DNA of 17,702 nucleotides, taken from contig CAMPGR010000080.1 of NCBI GenBank assembly GCA_946885605.1, forward strand, positions 1 through 17,702, written 5' to 3'. The position numbers and the translations under genes were made by a program. Positions 4,748-12,938 of the stretch are shown here, in pieces; position 1 is the stretch's first letter; each line of letters opens with the position of its first letter. This DNA comes from an uncultured Pseudomonadota bacterium (lineage in GTDB: Bacteria > Pseudomonadota > Gammaproteobacteria > Burkholderiales > SG8-41). The notes under the pieces were generated by a model. That model searched no databases. It was not told the origin of the DNA and saw only the letters and a list, made by a program, of their open reading frames with translations.

Positions 4748-7150
4748 ATGGATGCTGCGACCCACGCCAGCCACAGCCACGATCTGGCAACCAAGATCAC
4801 GATGCTCTTCCAGAAGCGCATGAAGATTGCGCAGGAGCACTACGTTTCCCGGCTGGAGCAGGCCTACAGGGATCACCGGCCCGAATCCGCGGCACAACCG
4901 GACGAGATCACGGACCTCTGGACAAGCGGCTACCGTTACGCCGTGGACTTCGCGCAGCGCTCCATCCTCTTCTGGGACACGCTGCGCGAGCGGGGCAACA
5001 ACTTCATCGAGCATATGCGGCGCGGCATGCCGCCCGTGCTCAATTTCGAGTACGAGTTGATCGAGGATGGCCGCCGCTATGCGCGCCCGGTGAACTACGC
5101 GCTGGTCGCGATCAAGCCGCCCGCCGGCGTGACGGTCGATGCGAAACGCCGCCCCTACATCATTATCGACCCGCGCGCGGGGCACGGCCCCGGCATCGGC
5201 GGTTTCAAGGACGATTCGCAGGCGGGCGTCGCTCTCGCCGAGGGCCACCCCGTCTACTTCATCATCTTCTTCCGAGAGCCGCAACCGGGGCAGACGATGC
5301 TCGACGTATGCGCCGCCGAGCAGCGGTTCGTGCACGCGGTGCGCGAGCGGCACCCCCAGAGCCCCAAGCCGGCGATCGTCGGCAATTGCCAGGGCGGATG
5401 GGCGGCGATGATGCTCGCTTCAACCGACCCCGAGTACGCCGGGCCTGTAGTCATCAATGGTGCTCCGATGTCCTATTGGGGCGGCGCCTGGTCCGAAGGC
5501 GAAAGCGACAACCCTATGCGCTATGCGGGTGGCCTGCTCGGCGGCTCGTGGCCGGCATCGTTCCTGGCCGACCGCGGAAACGGCGTTTTCGACGGCGCCC
5601 ATCTCGTGCAGAACTTCGAGAACCTGAATCCCGCCAACAGCCTGTGGGACAAGTATTACCACGTATTCGACAACGCCGACACCGAGCCGCCGCGCTTTCT
5701 CGAATTCGAGCGCTGGTGGGGCGGGTTCTCTCTCATGAACCGTGAAGAGATCGAATGGATCACGCGCAATCTCTTCGTGGGCAACAAGCTCTGGTCGGGC
5801 GAGGTGAAGGAGCGGGGCGGCAAGGAGTTCGATCTCCGCGACATCAAGTCGCCCATCATCCTGTTCGCCTCGATGGGCGACAACATCACGCCGCCGCAAC
5901 AGGCCTTCAACTGGGTCTCCGACATCTACGGCAGCACCGAGGAAATCAAGGCGCGCGGCCAGGTGATCGTCGGGCTGCTGCACCGGACTATCGGGCACCT
6001 GGGAATATTCGTATCGGGGAAGGTCGCGAAGAAGGAGCACGCGCAAATCGTCTCGGTGCTGAAGGCGGTGGAGACGCTGCCGCCGGGCCTCTACGGAATG
6101 GAGATCCTCGAGCGCCGCGGCGCGGACGGCAAGCCCGAGTACGAGGTGGAGTTCCGCGAGCACCGCCTTGAAGAGGTTGCCGCGCGCCTCAATCGCCTGC
6201 AGCGGGCGGACGAGCGCCCCTTCGAGGCTGTCGCCACCCTGTCCGAACTCAACCAGCGCGCCTACGAGCTATTCGTGCGGCCGTTCGTCAAGGCGACTTC
6301 GAACGAGCTTACCGCCAGACTCCGCCGCCAGTTCCACCCGCTCCGCGTCCAGCGCTGGGCCGTCTCGGACTTCAATCCGTGGTGCGCGTGGCTCGGGCCC
6401 GCGGCGCAAATGGTGAAGTCTCAGCGTCAACCCGTTCGCGGCGACGAGCCGCTGCGCAGGACGGAGAAGCTCAATGCGGAACTCGTGAGCGCGAGCCTCG
6501 ACTACTACCGCGCGGTGCGCGACGCCATCAGCGAAGCGACCTTCTTCTCGATCTACGGGAACATGTTCGAGTTCTATCTCGCTGACGAGCTTGCGGGGCG
6601 GGAGACGGTGGCCGAGCCCGCAACAGCGCTCGAACGGCCGTTCGTGAAAGAGGCACTCGCCCGCATTGCGCAAGGCAATTACACCGAAGCGTTCGCGCGG
6701 GTTACGTTCCTGCTCTCCCGCAAGGGCGAGCCTTTGCCGCTCTCGCGCCTGATCATGCGCCGGGATCTGGCGAAAGACTACGCCGCCTTCGTTCCGGATC
6801 TCCCGCTCGATCAGTGGCGACGCATACGCGGAGAGCAGGAGATCATCGTACGTTACGCGCCGCAGGAGGCGCTCGAGACGCTGCCACGGCTGCTGACCGA
6901 CAAGGAACGGATGCGTCTCATGACGCTGCTCGAGCGCGTGGTGGCGGATGACCGCGTTCAGCAGAGCAAGCCCACGCCGGAACAGATCGCGATGTTCGAG
7001 CGCCTGCGCGATGTGCTGAACGGCGGGATGAGCGCACGGCCTGCCGACGGTAAAGCGGGCGCAGGGCCCCACGACGAGAGCGCGCGACGGCCGCGCGCAA
7101 GGGCGCGAGGCGGCGCACGCCGCACACCGCGCGCCTCAACGCCCCACTGA
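4748..7150 (+). CDS. DUF3141 protein, PhaC-like alpha/beta-hydrolase
   Basis: This 800-residue protein belongs to the DUF3141 family, often labelled poly(3-hydroxyalkanoate) synthase-like; its true reaction is unknown to me. An N-terminal helical part (1-100) precedes an alpha/beta-hydrolase core. In the core are DPRAGHGPGIGGFKDDSQAG (141-160), the nucleophile elbow GNCQGGW with Cys214 in place of serine as in PHA synthases, Asp378 (MGDNITPP) and His417 (IGHLGIF). Together these make a plausible Cys-Asp-His triad. A long helical C-terminal half (about 440-760) has no recognised motif. The last 40 residues are Arg/Ala/Gly-rich and basic, which could bind nucleic acid or a granule surface. No signal peptide is seen. 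It leads the acyl-phosphate/CoA-transferase genes, with 11 bp to the next one. The start follows GGGGA; another ATG at 4752 is out of frame. Confidence 0.88.
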   Translation: MDAATHASHSHDLATKITMLFQKRMKIAQEHYVSRLEQAYRDHRPESAAQPDEITDLWTSGYRYAVDFAQRSILFWDTLRERGNNFIEHMRRGMPPVLNFEYELIEDGRRYARPVNYALVAIKPPAGVTVDAKRRPYIIIDPRAGHGPGIGGFKDDSQAGVALAEGHPVYFIIFFREPQPGQTMLDVCAAEQRFVHAVRERHPQSPKPAIVGNCQGGWAAMMLASTDPEYAGPVVINGAPMSYWGGAWSEGESDNPMRYAGGLLGGSWPASFLADRGNGVFDGAHLVQNFENLNPANSLWDKYYHVFDNADTEPPRFLEFERWWGGFSLMNREEIEWITRNLFVGNKLWSGEVKERGGKEFDLRDIKSPIILFASMGDNITPPQQAFNWVSDIYGSTEEIKARGQVIVGLLHRTIGHLGIFVSGKVAKKEHAQIVSVLKAVETLPPGLYGMEILERRGADGKPEYEVEFREHRLEEVAARLNRLQRADERPFEAVATLSELNQRAYELFVRPFVKATSNELTARLRRQFHPLRVQRWAVSDFNPWCAWLGPAAQMVKSQRQPVRGDEPLRRTEKLNAELVSASLDYYRAVRDAISEATFFSIYGNMFEFYLADELAGRETVAEPATALERPFVKEALARIAQGNYTEAFARVTFLLSRKGEPLPLSRLIMRRDLAKDYAAFVPDLPLDQWRRIRGEQEIIVRYAPQEALETLPRLLTDKERMRLMTLLERVVADDRVQQSKPTPEQIAMFERLRDVLNGGMSARPADGKAGAGPHDESARRPRARARGGARRTPRASTPH

Positions 7151-7161
7151 AGGACTGAGCC

Positions 7162-8106
7162 ATGGACGTAAGACGCAAGCACGAGAAATACGAGCGGCTG
7201 ATCGCGTACTGCAAGACGCTCGCGCCGGTGCCGACGGCGGTCGCCTACCCGTGTGACGAATCCTCCCTGCAAGGGGCGCTGGACGCCGCACGGCTCGGTC
7301 TCATCGCGCCTATTCTCGTCGGACCCGAAGCGCGGATAAGAGCGGAGGCGGCGGCGCACAACTTCGATCTCGGCGACATCCCTATTGTGGACGTCGCGGG
7401 CGCCGAAGCCGCGGCCGCTGCCGCGGTCAGGCTCGTGCGCGAAGGCAAGGCGGAGGCGCTGATGAAGGGCAGCCTCCATACCGACGAGCTGATGAGCGCG
7501 GTCGTCAACCGGGAAACCGGCCTGCGCACCCGGCGGCGCATCAGTCATTGCTTCGTCATGGACGTGCCCAATCATGAGGAGACGCTGATCGTCAGCGACG
7601 GCGCGGTCAACATCGCCCCGACCCTGGAGGACAAGGTCTACATCATTCAAAACGCCATCGACCTCGCGCACGCGCTGCAGATGGAGGAGGTGCGCGTCGC
7701 GATCCTCTCCGCGATGGAAACCGTCAACCCGAAACTCGAATCGACGATGCACGCGGCCGCGCTCTGCAAAATGGCGGACCGGGGGCAGATCACCGGCGCC
7801 ATGCTCGACGGGCCGCTTGCGCTCGACAACGCGGTGAGTCTGCAGGCGGCGCAGATCAAGAAAATCGATTCGCCGGTCGCGGGTCGCGCAAACGTGCTCG
7901 TTGCGCCAAATATTGAAGCCGGCAACATGCTCGCGAAGAGTCTCACCTTCCTCGCCGATGCGGACGCTGCGGGTATCGTCCTCGGCGCGCGTGTGCCGAT
8001 CATTCTGACCAGCCGCGCCGATTCCGTGACAACGCGGCTTGCCTCGTGTGCCGTTGCGGCGCTCATCGCGAAGTGGCGCCGCGAGCGCAGTGCGAAGGCA
8101 GCGTGA
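7162..8106 (+). CDS. Phosphate acetyl/butyryltransferase
   Basis: The 314-residue protein belongs to the Pta/Ptb family, which exchanges CoA and phosphate on short acyl groups (acyl-CoA + Pi to acyl-phosphate + CoA). Family stretches include ALMKGSLHTDELMSAV (about 94-110), RTRRRISHCFVMDVP, VSDGAVNIAPTLEDKVYIIQNAIDLA, ITGAMLDGPLALDNA and VLVAPNIEAGNMLAKSLTFLADADAAGIVLGARVPIILTSRAD. The length fits the single-domain enzyme; many betaproteobacterial relatives carry an extra N-terminal MaoC hydratase domain that is absent here. Whether acetyl- or butyryl-CoA is preferred cannot be read from the sequence. The position right before acetate kinase favours acetyl-CoA, while the 3-hydroxybutyryl/acetoacetyl genes nearby leave C4 substrates open. 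AAGGA precedes the ATG, and the stop is 4 bp from the ackA start. Confidence 0.88.
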   Translation: MDVRRKHEKYERLIAYCKTLAPVPTAVAYPCDESSLQGALDAARLGLIAPILVGPEARIRAEAAAHNFDLGDIPIVDVAGAEAAAAAAVRLVREGKAEALMKGSLHTDELMSAVVNRETGLRTRRRISHCFVMDVPNHEETLIVSDGAVNIAPTLEDKVYIIQNAIDLAHALQMEEVRVAILSAMETVNPKLESTMHAAALCKMADRGQITGAMLDGPLALDNAVSLQAAQIKKIDSPVAGRANVLVAPNIEAGNMLAKSLTFLADADAAGIVLGARVPIILTSRADSVTTRLASCAVAALIAKWRRERSAKAA

Positions 8107-8110
8107 TGCC

Positions 8111-9304
8111 ATGGCGGACGCGGTGCTCGTTCTGAACGCCGGCTCCTCGAGCATCAAGTTCTCGGCGTTCACGCTGGACGAAACCGAACCGCGGCTCCTC
8201 TTCAAGGGGCAGATCGAGGCGCTGTACACCGCACCGCGTTTCAGCGCGCAAAACCCCGCGGGCGAAACGCTCGGCGAGCACCAGTGGGGCGAGGGCACGC
8301 GGCTGGGCCACGAAGGCGCCATCGCCCACCTCGTGGATTTTCTGAAGGCGCACCGCGGGAACTACCGGCTGGCAGCGCTCGGCCACCGCGTGGTGCACGG
8401 CGGTACCGAGTTTGCGGAACCGGTGCGCGTCACACCCGATGTGCTCGACAAGCTCGACAGGCTGGCACCCCTTGCGCCTTTGCACCAGCCTCACAACCTC
8501 GCGCCGATTCGTGTCGTTGCAGCGAAACTGCCGCACCTGCCGCAAGTGGCGTGCTTCGATACTGCATTTCATCGTGCCCAGTCGGAACTCGCCCAGGCGT
8601 ATGCGCTGCCGCGAGCGATCACGGACCGCGGCGTGCGGCGATACGGTTTCCACGGGCTGTCGTATGAATACATCGCGAGCGCGCTGCCGACCCTGGACGC
8701 GAAAGCTGCCGCGGGCCGCGTCGTCGTTGCGCATCTCGGCAATGGCGCGAGCATGTGCGCGATGGCGGCGGGCAAGAGCGCCGCCAGCACGATGGGCTTC
8801 ACGGCGGTCGATGGCCTGCCCATGGGCACGCGCAGCGGGGCGCTGGATCCCGGCGTCGTGCTGTATCTCATGGACGAGCTCGGAATGACGACGCGCGACG
8901 CACAGAAGCTCATCTACCAGGAATCCGGACTGCTCGGGGTATCCGGCATCTCGAGCGACATGCGCACGCTGCTTGCGAGCGCGGAGCCGCGCGCGAAGTT
9001 TGCCGTGGATCTATTCGTATACCGCATCCGACGCGAGCTGGGCTCGCTGGTGGCAGCGCTCGGCGGCCTCGATGCGCTCGTTTTCACCGGAGGCATCGGC
9101 GAGCGGGCGGCCGCGATACGGGCGCGCACATGTGAGGGCGCCGCATGGGCCGGCATTACTCTCGACGGCGCCGCGAACGAGGGTAATGGGCCGCACATCA
9201 GCGCCTCGGACAGCCGCGTGTCGGCGTGGGTGATCCGCACGAACGAAGAGTTGATGATTGCACGCCACACTCAAAGCATGGTCGCAGCGAGACCGGTCAA
9301 CTAG
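8111..9304 (+). CDS. ackA: Acetate kinase
   Basis: The 397-residue acetokinase-family enzyme interconverts acyl-phosphate + ADP and carboxylate + ATP, the substrate-level phosphorylation step after the phosphotransacetylase. Motifs in order: VLNAGSSSIKFS (7-18), GHRVVHGG (91-98, substrate arginine 93), FDTAFH (149-154, catalytic Asp150), YGFHGLSYEYI (178-188), HLGNGASMCAM (208-218), MGTRSGALDPG (238-248, Arg241), GVSGISSDMR and VFTGGIGERAAAIR. The frame is open 24 codons upstream into the preceding gene, but MADAVLVLNAG at 8111 is the family N-terminus and lies 4 bp after the previous stop. Length is normal. It is probably co-translated with the phosphate acyltransferase. Confidence 0.95.
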   Translation: MADAVLVLNAGSSSIKFSAFTLDETEPRLLFKGQIEALYTAPRFSAQNPAGETLGEHQWGEGTRLGHEGAIAHLVDFLKAHRGNYRLAALGHRVVHGGTEFAEPVRVTPDVLDKLDRLAPLAPLHQPHNLAPIRVVAAKLPHLPQVACFDTAFHRAQSELAQAYALPRAITDRGVRRYGFHGLSYEYIASALPTLDAKAAAGRVVVAHLGNGASMCAMAAGKSAASTMGFTAVDGLPMGTRSGALDPGVVLYLMDELGMTTRDAQKLIYQESGLLGVSGISSDMRTLLASAEPRAKFAVDLFVYRIRRELGSLVAALGGLDALVFTGGIGERAAAIRARTCEGAAWAGITLDGAANEGNGPHISASDSRVSAWVIRTNEELMIARHTQSMVAARPVN

Positions 9305-9330
9305 ACGCCCGTCAAACGGGAGCAATCGAT

Positions 9331-9978
9331 ATGCAGACGATTTCCGTGGAAAAGGCGGTCGGCATGATTCCGGACGGGGCGAGCCTCATGGTCGGCGGTT
9401 TCATGGGCTGCGGAACGCCTGAACGGCTGATGGACGAACTCGTGCGCCAGCGCAAGCGTGATCTCACCATCATCGCCAACGACAATGCGGTACCCGGCGT
9501 TGGCGTCGGCAAGCTCGTGAGCGCGGGGCTGGTGCGCAAAACGATCGCGAGCCACATCGGCCTCAATCCCGAAACGCAGCGCAAGATGATAGAGGGCGCG
9601 ATCGAGGTGGAGCTGGTGCCGCAAGGCACGTTGATCGAGCGCATCCGTTCCGGCGGATTCGGCCTGGGCGGCGTGCTGACGCCGACGGGCGTCGGAACAG
9701 TCGTCGAGGAAGGCAAGCGCAAGCTCGCTGTAAACGGCCGGGAATACCTGCTGGAGATCGCGCTGCGCGCGGACTTTGCGCTGGTGCAGGCGTTCCTTGC
9801 CGATTATCAAGGCAATCTCGCTTATGCGCTTACTGCTCGCAATTTCAATCCGGTGATCGCCCTGGCCGCAGACCGCGTGATCGTCGAGGCCGAGCACATC
9901 GTGCCCGTCGGCCTCATCGCGCCGGACCACGTCGTCACGCCGGCTGCAGTGGTCGATTACCTCCTCACAGCCGCATGA
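9331..9978 (+). CDS. atoD: Acetoacetate CoA-transferase alpha subunit
   Basis: This 215-residue protein is close to E. coli AtoD throughout: LMVGGFMGCGTPERLMD (19-35), LTIIANDNAVPG, KTIASHIGLNPETQRKMIEG, ELVPQGTLIERIRSGGFGLGGVLTPTGVGTVVEEGK, LTARNFNPVIALAAD and APDHVVTPAAVVDYL. With AtoA it should move CoA from acetyl-CoA (or another short acyl-CoA) to acetoacetate. The frame extends upstream into ackA, but the ATG at 9331 with GGGAG before it gives the normal N-terminus. A small hairpin CCCGT-CAA-ACGGG (9308-9320) overlaps this ribosome site and might lower initiation. It follows ackA after 26 bp, and its TGA overlaps the ATG of atoA. Confidence 0.93.
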   Translation: MQTISVEKAVGMIPDGASLMVGGFMGCGTPERLMDELVRQRKRDLTIIANDNAVPGVGVGKLVSAGLVRKTIASHIGLNPETQRKMIEGAIEVELVPQGTLIERIRSGGFGLGGVLTPTGVGTVVEEGKRKLAVNGREYLLEIALRADFALVQAFLADYQGNLAYALTARNFNPVIALAADRVIVEAEHIVPVGLIAPDHVVTPAAVVDYLLTAA

Positions 9979-10637
9979 CGCACGCCATGGACCCACAAAC
10001 CCTCATCGCCAGACGCCTTGCGCGCGAGCTGCGCCCGGGCATGCTCGTGAATCTGGGCATCGGCATACCAACCCAAGTCGCGAACTACGTGCCGGCCGGT
10101 GTGCACGTGTTCTTCCAGTCGGAGAACGGCCTCATCGGCACCGGCACCGTAGCCGAACAGGGCCTCGCGCAGGCACGGCTCACCGACGCGGGCGGGCGAC
10201 CTGTCACTGCGCTGCCGGGCGCGTGCGCCTTCGACAGCGCGATGTCGTTCGGACTCATCCGGGGCGGGCACCTCGACATGACGGTGCTCGGCGGCCTGCA
10301 GGTGGACCAGAGCGGTCTTCTCGCCAACTGGATGATCCCCGGAAAACTTGTGCCCGGCATGGGGGGCGCGATGGATCTCGTCGCCGGTGCCAAACGGGTC
10401 GTGATCGGCATGCAGCACGCGGCCAAAGGCAAATCGAAGATCGTCAAGGAATGCAGCCTGCCCCTCACTTCCACGCGCCGGATCGATCTGCTGGTGACGG
10501 AACTTGCCGTCATTGCGTTCCCGCAGGCGCGCGCGACGCTGCTCGAAACTGCTCCCGGTGTCTCGGTCCAGGATGTGCTCGCCGCAACCGAGGCCGAGCT
10601 CATCGTGCCCGAGCGCGTGCCCGAAATGGCTCTGTAG
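9975..10637 (+). CDS. atoA: Acetoacetate CoA-transferase beta subunit
   Basis: The 220-residue catalytic subunit matches E. coli AtoA: LVNLGIGIPTQVANY, QSENGLIGTG with the catalytic glutamate at Glu50, GACAFDSAMSFGLIRGGHLDMTVLGGLQVD, NWMIPGKLVPGMGGAMDLV and LLVTELAVIAF. The ATG at 9975 overlaps the atoD stop (ATGA), the usual sign of translational coupling. However, the ATG at 9987 (MDPQTLIARRLAREL) aligns better with the AtoA N-terminus, so the protein may be four residues shorter; neither has a clear Shine-Dalgarno. With bdhA it forms a route between 3-hydroxybutyrate and acetoacetyl-CoA. After its stop there are 204 bp without a gene. Confidence 0.93.
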   Translation: MTHAMDPQTLIARRLARELRPGMLVNLGIGIPTQVANYVPAGVHVFFQSENGLIGTGTVAEQGLAQARLTDAGGRPVTALPGACAFDSAMSFGLIRGGHLDMTVLGGLQVDQSGLLANWMIPGKLVPGMGGAMDLVAGAKRVVIGMQHAAKGKSKIVKECSLPLTSTRRIDLLVTELAVIAFPQARATLLETAPGVSVQDVLAATEAELIVPERVPEMAL

Positions 10638-10841
10638 CGGACGCAGAGTGCCGGTCGTCAGGCGGACTTACGGCTTACCTCCCGCCCGCCGCACATTGCG
10701 CGCAGCCATCGTGCACAGCGCATCGCGCAACAGAGCCCGCGGATCGCATGATCGCTCTCGCTCGCGGTTTGCCCGCCGCAGACGGTGCATCCGGGCTGCC
10801 GGACTGACCTGTCTTCGGGATATGTCCAGAGAGAGAACCGC
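10638..10841. other. Gene-free gap between atoA and hbd
   Basis: These 204 bp contain no convincing small gene, terminator or copy of the dyad operator. The gap is too long for a tight operon junction, so hbd may have its own weak promoter, but I could not place a good one. Confidence 0.4.
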
Positions 10842-11699
10842 ATGGACACACGATTGCTCGGCGTGATTGGCGCTGGAACGATGGGCCGCGGGATCGCGCA
10901 GGTAATGGCTGCGAGCGGATATGAAGTCGTACTCAACGACATCGACGACGACGCAGTGCGAAAAGGCCTTGCGGGCATCGACGAGAACATGCAACGCCTC
11001 GTAGCCAAGCACAAGATGAGCGAAGACGCGCGCAGCGCAGCGCTTGCGCGCATAAGGACTGCGACGCGCCTCGACGAGCTCGCAGCCTGTGACGTCGTGG
11101 TGGAGGCCGCCACGGAGAATGTTCAGCTCAAGCTGAAAATCTTTGCGGAGCTTGATCGCATCTCCAAGCCCGACGCGATACTTGCTTCGAATACGTCGTC
11201 GATTTCCCTTACCCGCATCGCCGGCGCGACGAAGCGCCCGCCGCAGGTGGTCGGCATGCATTTCTTCAACCCCGTTCCGGTCATGCAGCTCGTCGAGCTG
11301 ATCCGGGCGCTGCAGACGTCTGATGCGACGTACGACGCGATCAAGGCGCTGACGGAAAAGCTCGGCAAGACGCCGGTCGAGGTGAGGAACAGCCCGGGTT
11401 TCGTCGCCAACCGGATTCTGCTGCCGATGCTCAACGAAGCCGTGTTCTGCCTGCACGAGCGTCTCGCGAGCGCCGAGGACATCGATCGGGTCATGAAGCT
11501 CGGCATGGCGCATCCCATCGGCCCGCTCGCGCTCGCCGACCTGATCGGTCTCGACACGTGCCTCTCCATCCTCGAGGTGCTGTACGAGGGATTCAAGGAC
11601 CCGAAGTATCGCCCGTGCCCGCTGTGGCGCGAGAAGGTCGAGGCCGGCCAGCTCGGCCGCAAAACGCGCAGCGGGTTCTTCACCTACGCGCGGCAGTGA
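10842..11699 (+). CDS. hbd: 3-hydroxybutyryl-CoA dehydrogenase
   Basis: This 285-residue cytosolic NAD-dependent L-3-hydroxyacyl-CoA dehydrogenase interconverts 3-hydroxybutyryl-CoA and acetoacetyl-CoA. The Rossmann loop GVIGAGTMGRGIAQ is at residues 7-20, with Asp33 after the second strand as expected for NAD. Further on are SNTSSIS (117-122, substrate serine 119), the catalytic His140 in GMHFFNPVPVMQLVE, the conserved NSPGFVANRILLPMLNEA and the C-terminal dimer domain with GMAHPIGPLALADLIGLD. The length is that of the single-domain Hbd/PaaH type. The frame is open 19 codons upstream, but MDTRLLGVIGAG is the natural N-terminus and follows GAGAG. It links the AtoDA product acetoacetyl-CoA to 3-hydroxybutyryl-CoA. 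Confidence 0.94.
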   Translation: MDTRLLGVIGAGTMGRGIAQVMAASGYEVVLNDIDDDAVRKGLAGIDENMQRLVAKHKMSEDARSAALARIRTATRLDELAACDVVVEAATENVQLKLKIFAELDRISKPDAILASNTSSISLTRIAGATKRPPQVVGMHFFNPVPVMQLVELIRALQTSDATYDAIKALTEKLGKTPVEVRNSPGFVANRILLPMLNEAVFCLHERLASAEDIDRVMKLGMAHPIGPLALADLIGLDTCLSILEVLYEGFKDPKYRPCPLWREKVEAGQLGRKTRSGFFTYARQ

Positions 11700-11753
11700 C
11701 TCGCAAGCGCCTGCCCGGCGCCGCGTATCGCGTTGCCCGCCGCTCTCATCCGG

Positions 11754-11799
11754 ATGCGACCAAGGTCCAATTGCAGGGCGAGCCGCCCGCGCCAACACT
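11754..11799 (+). promoter_or_regulatory. Dyad operator 5 and promoter for fabI-RRM-coiled-coil unit
   Basis: ATGCGACC-AA-GGTCCAAT (11754-11771) is followed by TTGCAG (11771-11776), 17 bp and AACACT (11794-11799). The predicted start point is near 11806, 64 bases before the fabI ATG. It shares 16 consecutive bases with operator 4. Confidence 0.58.
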
Positions 11800-11869
11800 G
11801 AGATTTCCGCACGCGCCATCCGCAGGACATTTGCCGCTTGATCGCGGCATCGACTATCAAGAGATGAAC

Positions 11870-12646
11870 ATGGAACTCCCGCGTCCAATATTGAAGGGTG
11901 CCAAAGCGCTCGTCGTCGGCATCGCAAACCAGCATTCGATCGCGTATGGCTGTGCAAAAGCGTTTCGCACGCTCGGCGCGGATCTGGCGATAACCTACAT
12001 CAACGAGAAAACCAAATCCTACGTCGAGCCGCTTGCCCGCGAACTCGAGGCGCCCATATTCATGCCGCTCGATGTGACGCACGCCGGCGAGCTCGAGGCG
12101 CTGTTCGAGCGCATTCGCACGGAATGGAAACGCCTCGACATGCTCGTGCACTCGCTCGCCTGGGCGCCGAAGGAAGACCTGCAGGGAGGGCTCCTCGACT
12201 GCTCCGCGACCGGATTCGGCCAGGCCATGGATATCTCCTGCCATTCCTTCGTGAGAATGGCGCGGCTCGCCGCCCCGCTCATGACCGAAGGCGGAGCCAT
12301 GTTCGCCATGAGCTACTACGGCGCGAACAAGGTCGTGAAGAACTACAACGTGATGGGGCCGGTCAAGGCGGCGCTCGAAGCATGTTGCCGCTATCTCGCG
12401 TACGAGCTGGGCACGAAGGGCATACGGGTGCATGCGATCTCGCCGGGGCCCCTGAAAACGCGGGCGGCCTCCGGGCTCAAGGATTTCGAGCTCATGCTCA
12501 ACGCCGCCGCGCAGCGTGCGCCACTCGGCGAACTCGTGGACATCATGGACGTGGGGTACACCTGCGCGTTTCTCGCGACGCCGCTCGCGCGGCGGCTGAC
12601 GGGCGATACCGTCTATGTCGATGGCGGTGTGCATATCATGGCCTAG
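11870..12646 (+). CDS. fabI: Enoyl-[acyl-carrier-protein] reductase, FabI type
   Basis: The 258-residue protein is an SDR-superfamily FabI, which reduces the trans-2-enoyl-ACP double bond with NAD(P)H in fatty acid synthesis. It shows GIANQHSIAYGCAKAF (17-32, cofactor loop in the FabI form), PLDVT (66-70), VHSLAWAP (93-100), the Tyr-x6-Lys pair Tyr159/Lys166 in YNVMGPVK, SPGPLKT (191-197) and the C-terminal TGDTVYVDGGVHIM. The residues around the catalytic tyrosine (SYYGANKVVKNYNVMG) differ from E. coli FabI (SYLGAERA..), so this may be a second, specialised copy rather than the housekeeping enzyme. The ATG at 11870 is favoured by AAGAG 6 bases upstream; the ATG at 11864 is too close to it. 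Two small genes follow closely. Confidence 0.9.
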   Translation: MELPRPILKGAKALVVGIANQHSIAYGCAKAFRTLGADLAITYINEKTKSYVEPLARELEAPIFMPLDVTHAGELEALFERIRTEWKRLDMLVHSLAWAPKEDLQGGLLDCSATGFGQAMDISCHSFVRMARLAAPLMTEGGAMFAMSYYGANKVVKNYNVMGPVKAALEACCRYLAYELGTKGIRVHAISPGPLKTRAASGLKDFELMLNAAAQRAPLGELVDIMDVGYTCAFLATPLARRLTGDTVYVDGGVHIMA

Positions 12647-12665
12647 GCTACTGAAGGGAGAGACG

Positions 12666-12926
12666 ATGGCACAGTTGTGGATCGGAAATATCGCGCCTGG
12701 CACGTCGGACGACGAATTGAAGGCGTTCCTCGTGAAATACGGGTTCCCCGCGTTCGACGGCATCGAACATGTGCCGGGCGACGGGTCGCGCCCGGCGGTC
12801 ATGGTCACGTTCGAAGGGACGGATCCGATCAAGCTGCAGCAATTGCAGCCCCGGGTCCAGAACCTCTTCTGGAAGAATCGCCGGCTCAATGTTTCCGTCA
12901 TAACCGGATCACGGTGGAACAAGTAA
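12666..12926 (+). CDS. Small RRM-like RNA-binding protein
   Basis: This 86-residue protein has the shape of a single RNA-recognition-motif fold. LWIGNI (4-9) resembles RNP2, followed by the helix TSDDELKAFLVKYGF. RPAVMVTFEG (about 44-53) sits where RNP1 would be but lacks its usual aromatic/glycine pattern. The C-terminal helix/strand follows (QLQPRVQNLFWKNRRLNVSVI). Aromatic residues for RNA stacking are therefore few, and binding is inferred from fold only. AAGGGAG lies just before the ATG at 12666. It is 19 bp after fabI and 12 bp before the next gene, so it belongs to the operator-5 transcript. A post-transcriptional role in the same response is possible. Confidence 0.7.
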   Translation: MAQLWIGNIAPGTSDDELKAFLVKYGFPAFDGIEHVPGDGSRPAVMVTFEGTDPIKLQQLQPRVQNLFWKNRRLNVSVITGSRWNK

Positions 12927-12938
12927 GGGAGGGTCCGC

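Noticed and set aside
3124..4821. A long open frame (565 codons) on the minus strand opposite atpG-atpC.
   Set aside because: It is His/Arg-rich, matches no family and lies opposite two certain genes. GC-rich DNA with few stop codons gives such frames.
6958..8322. A 454-codon minus-strand open frame opposite the phosphate acyltransferase and ackA.
   Set aside because: Shadow of the real genes; no family features and no ribosome site.
11883..11889. GTCCAAT at codons 5-7 of fabI.
   Set aside because: The upstream half reads CTCC instead of GACC, so there is no dyad; it lies inside coding sequence after the predicted start point.
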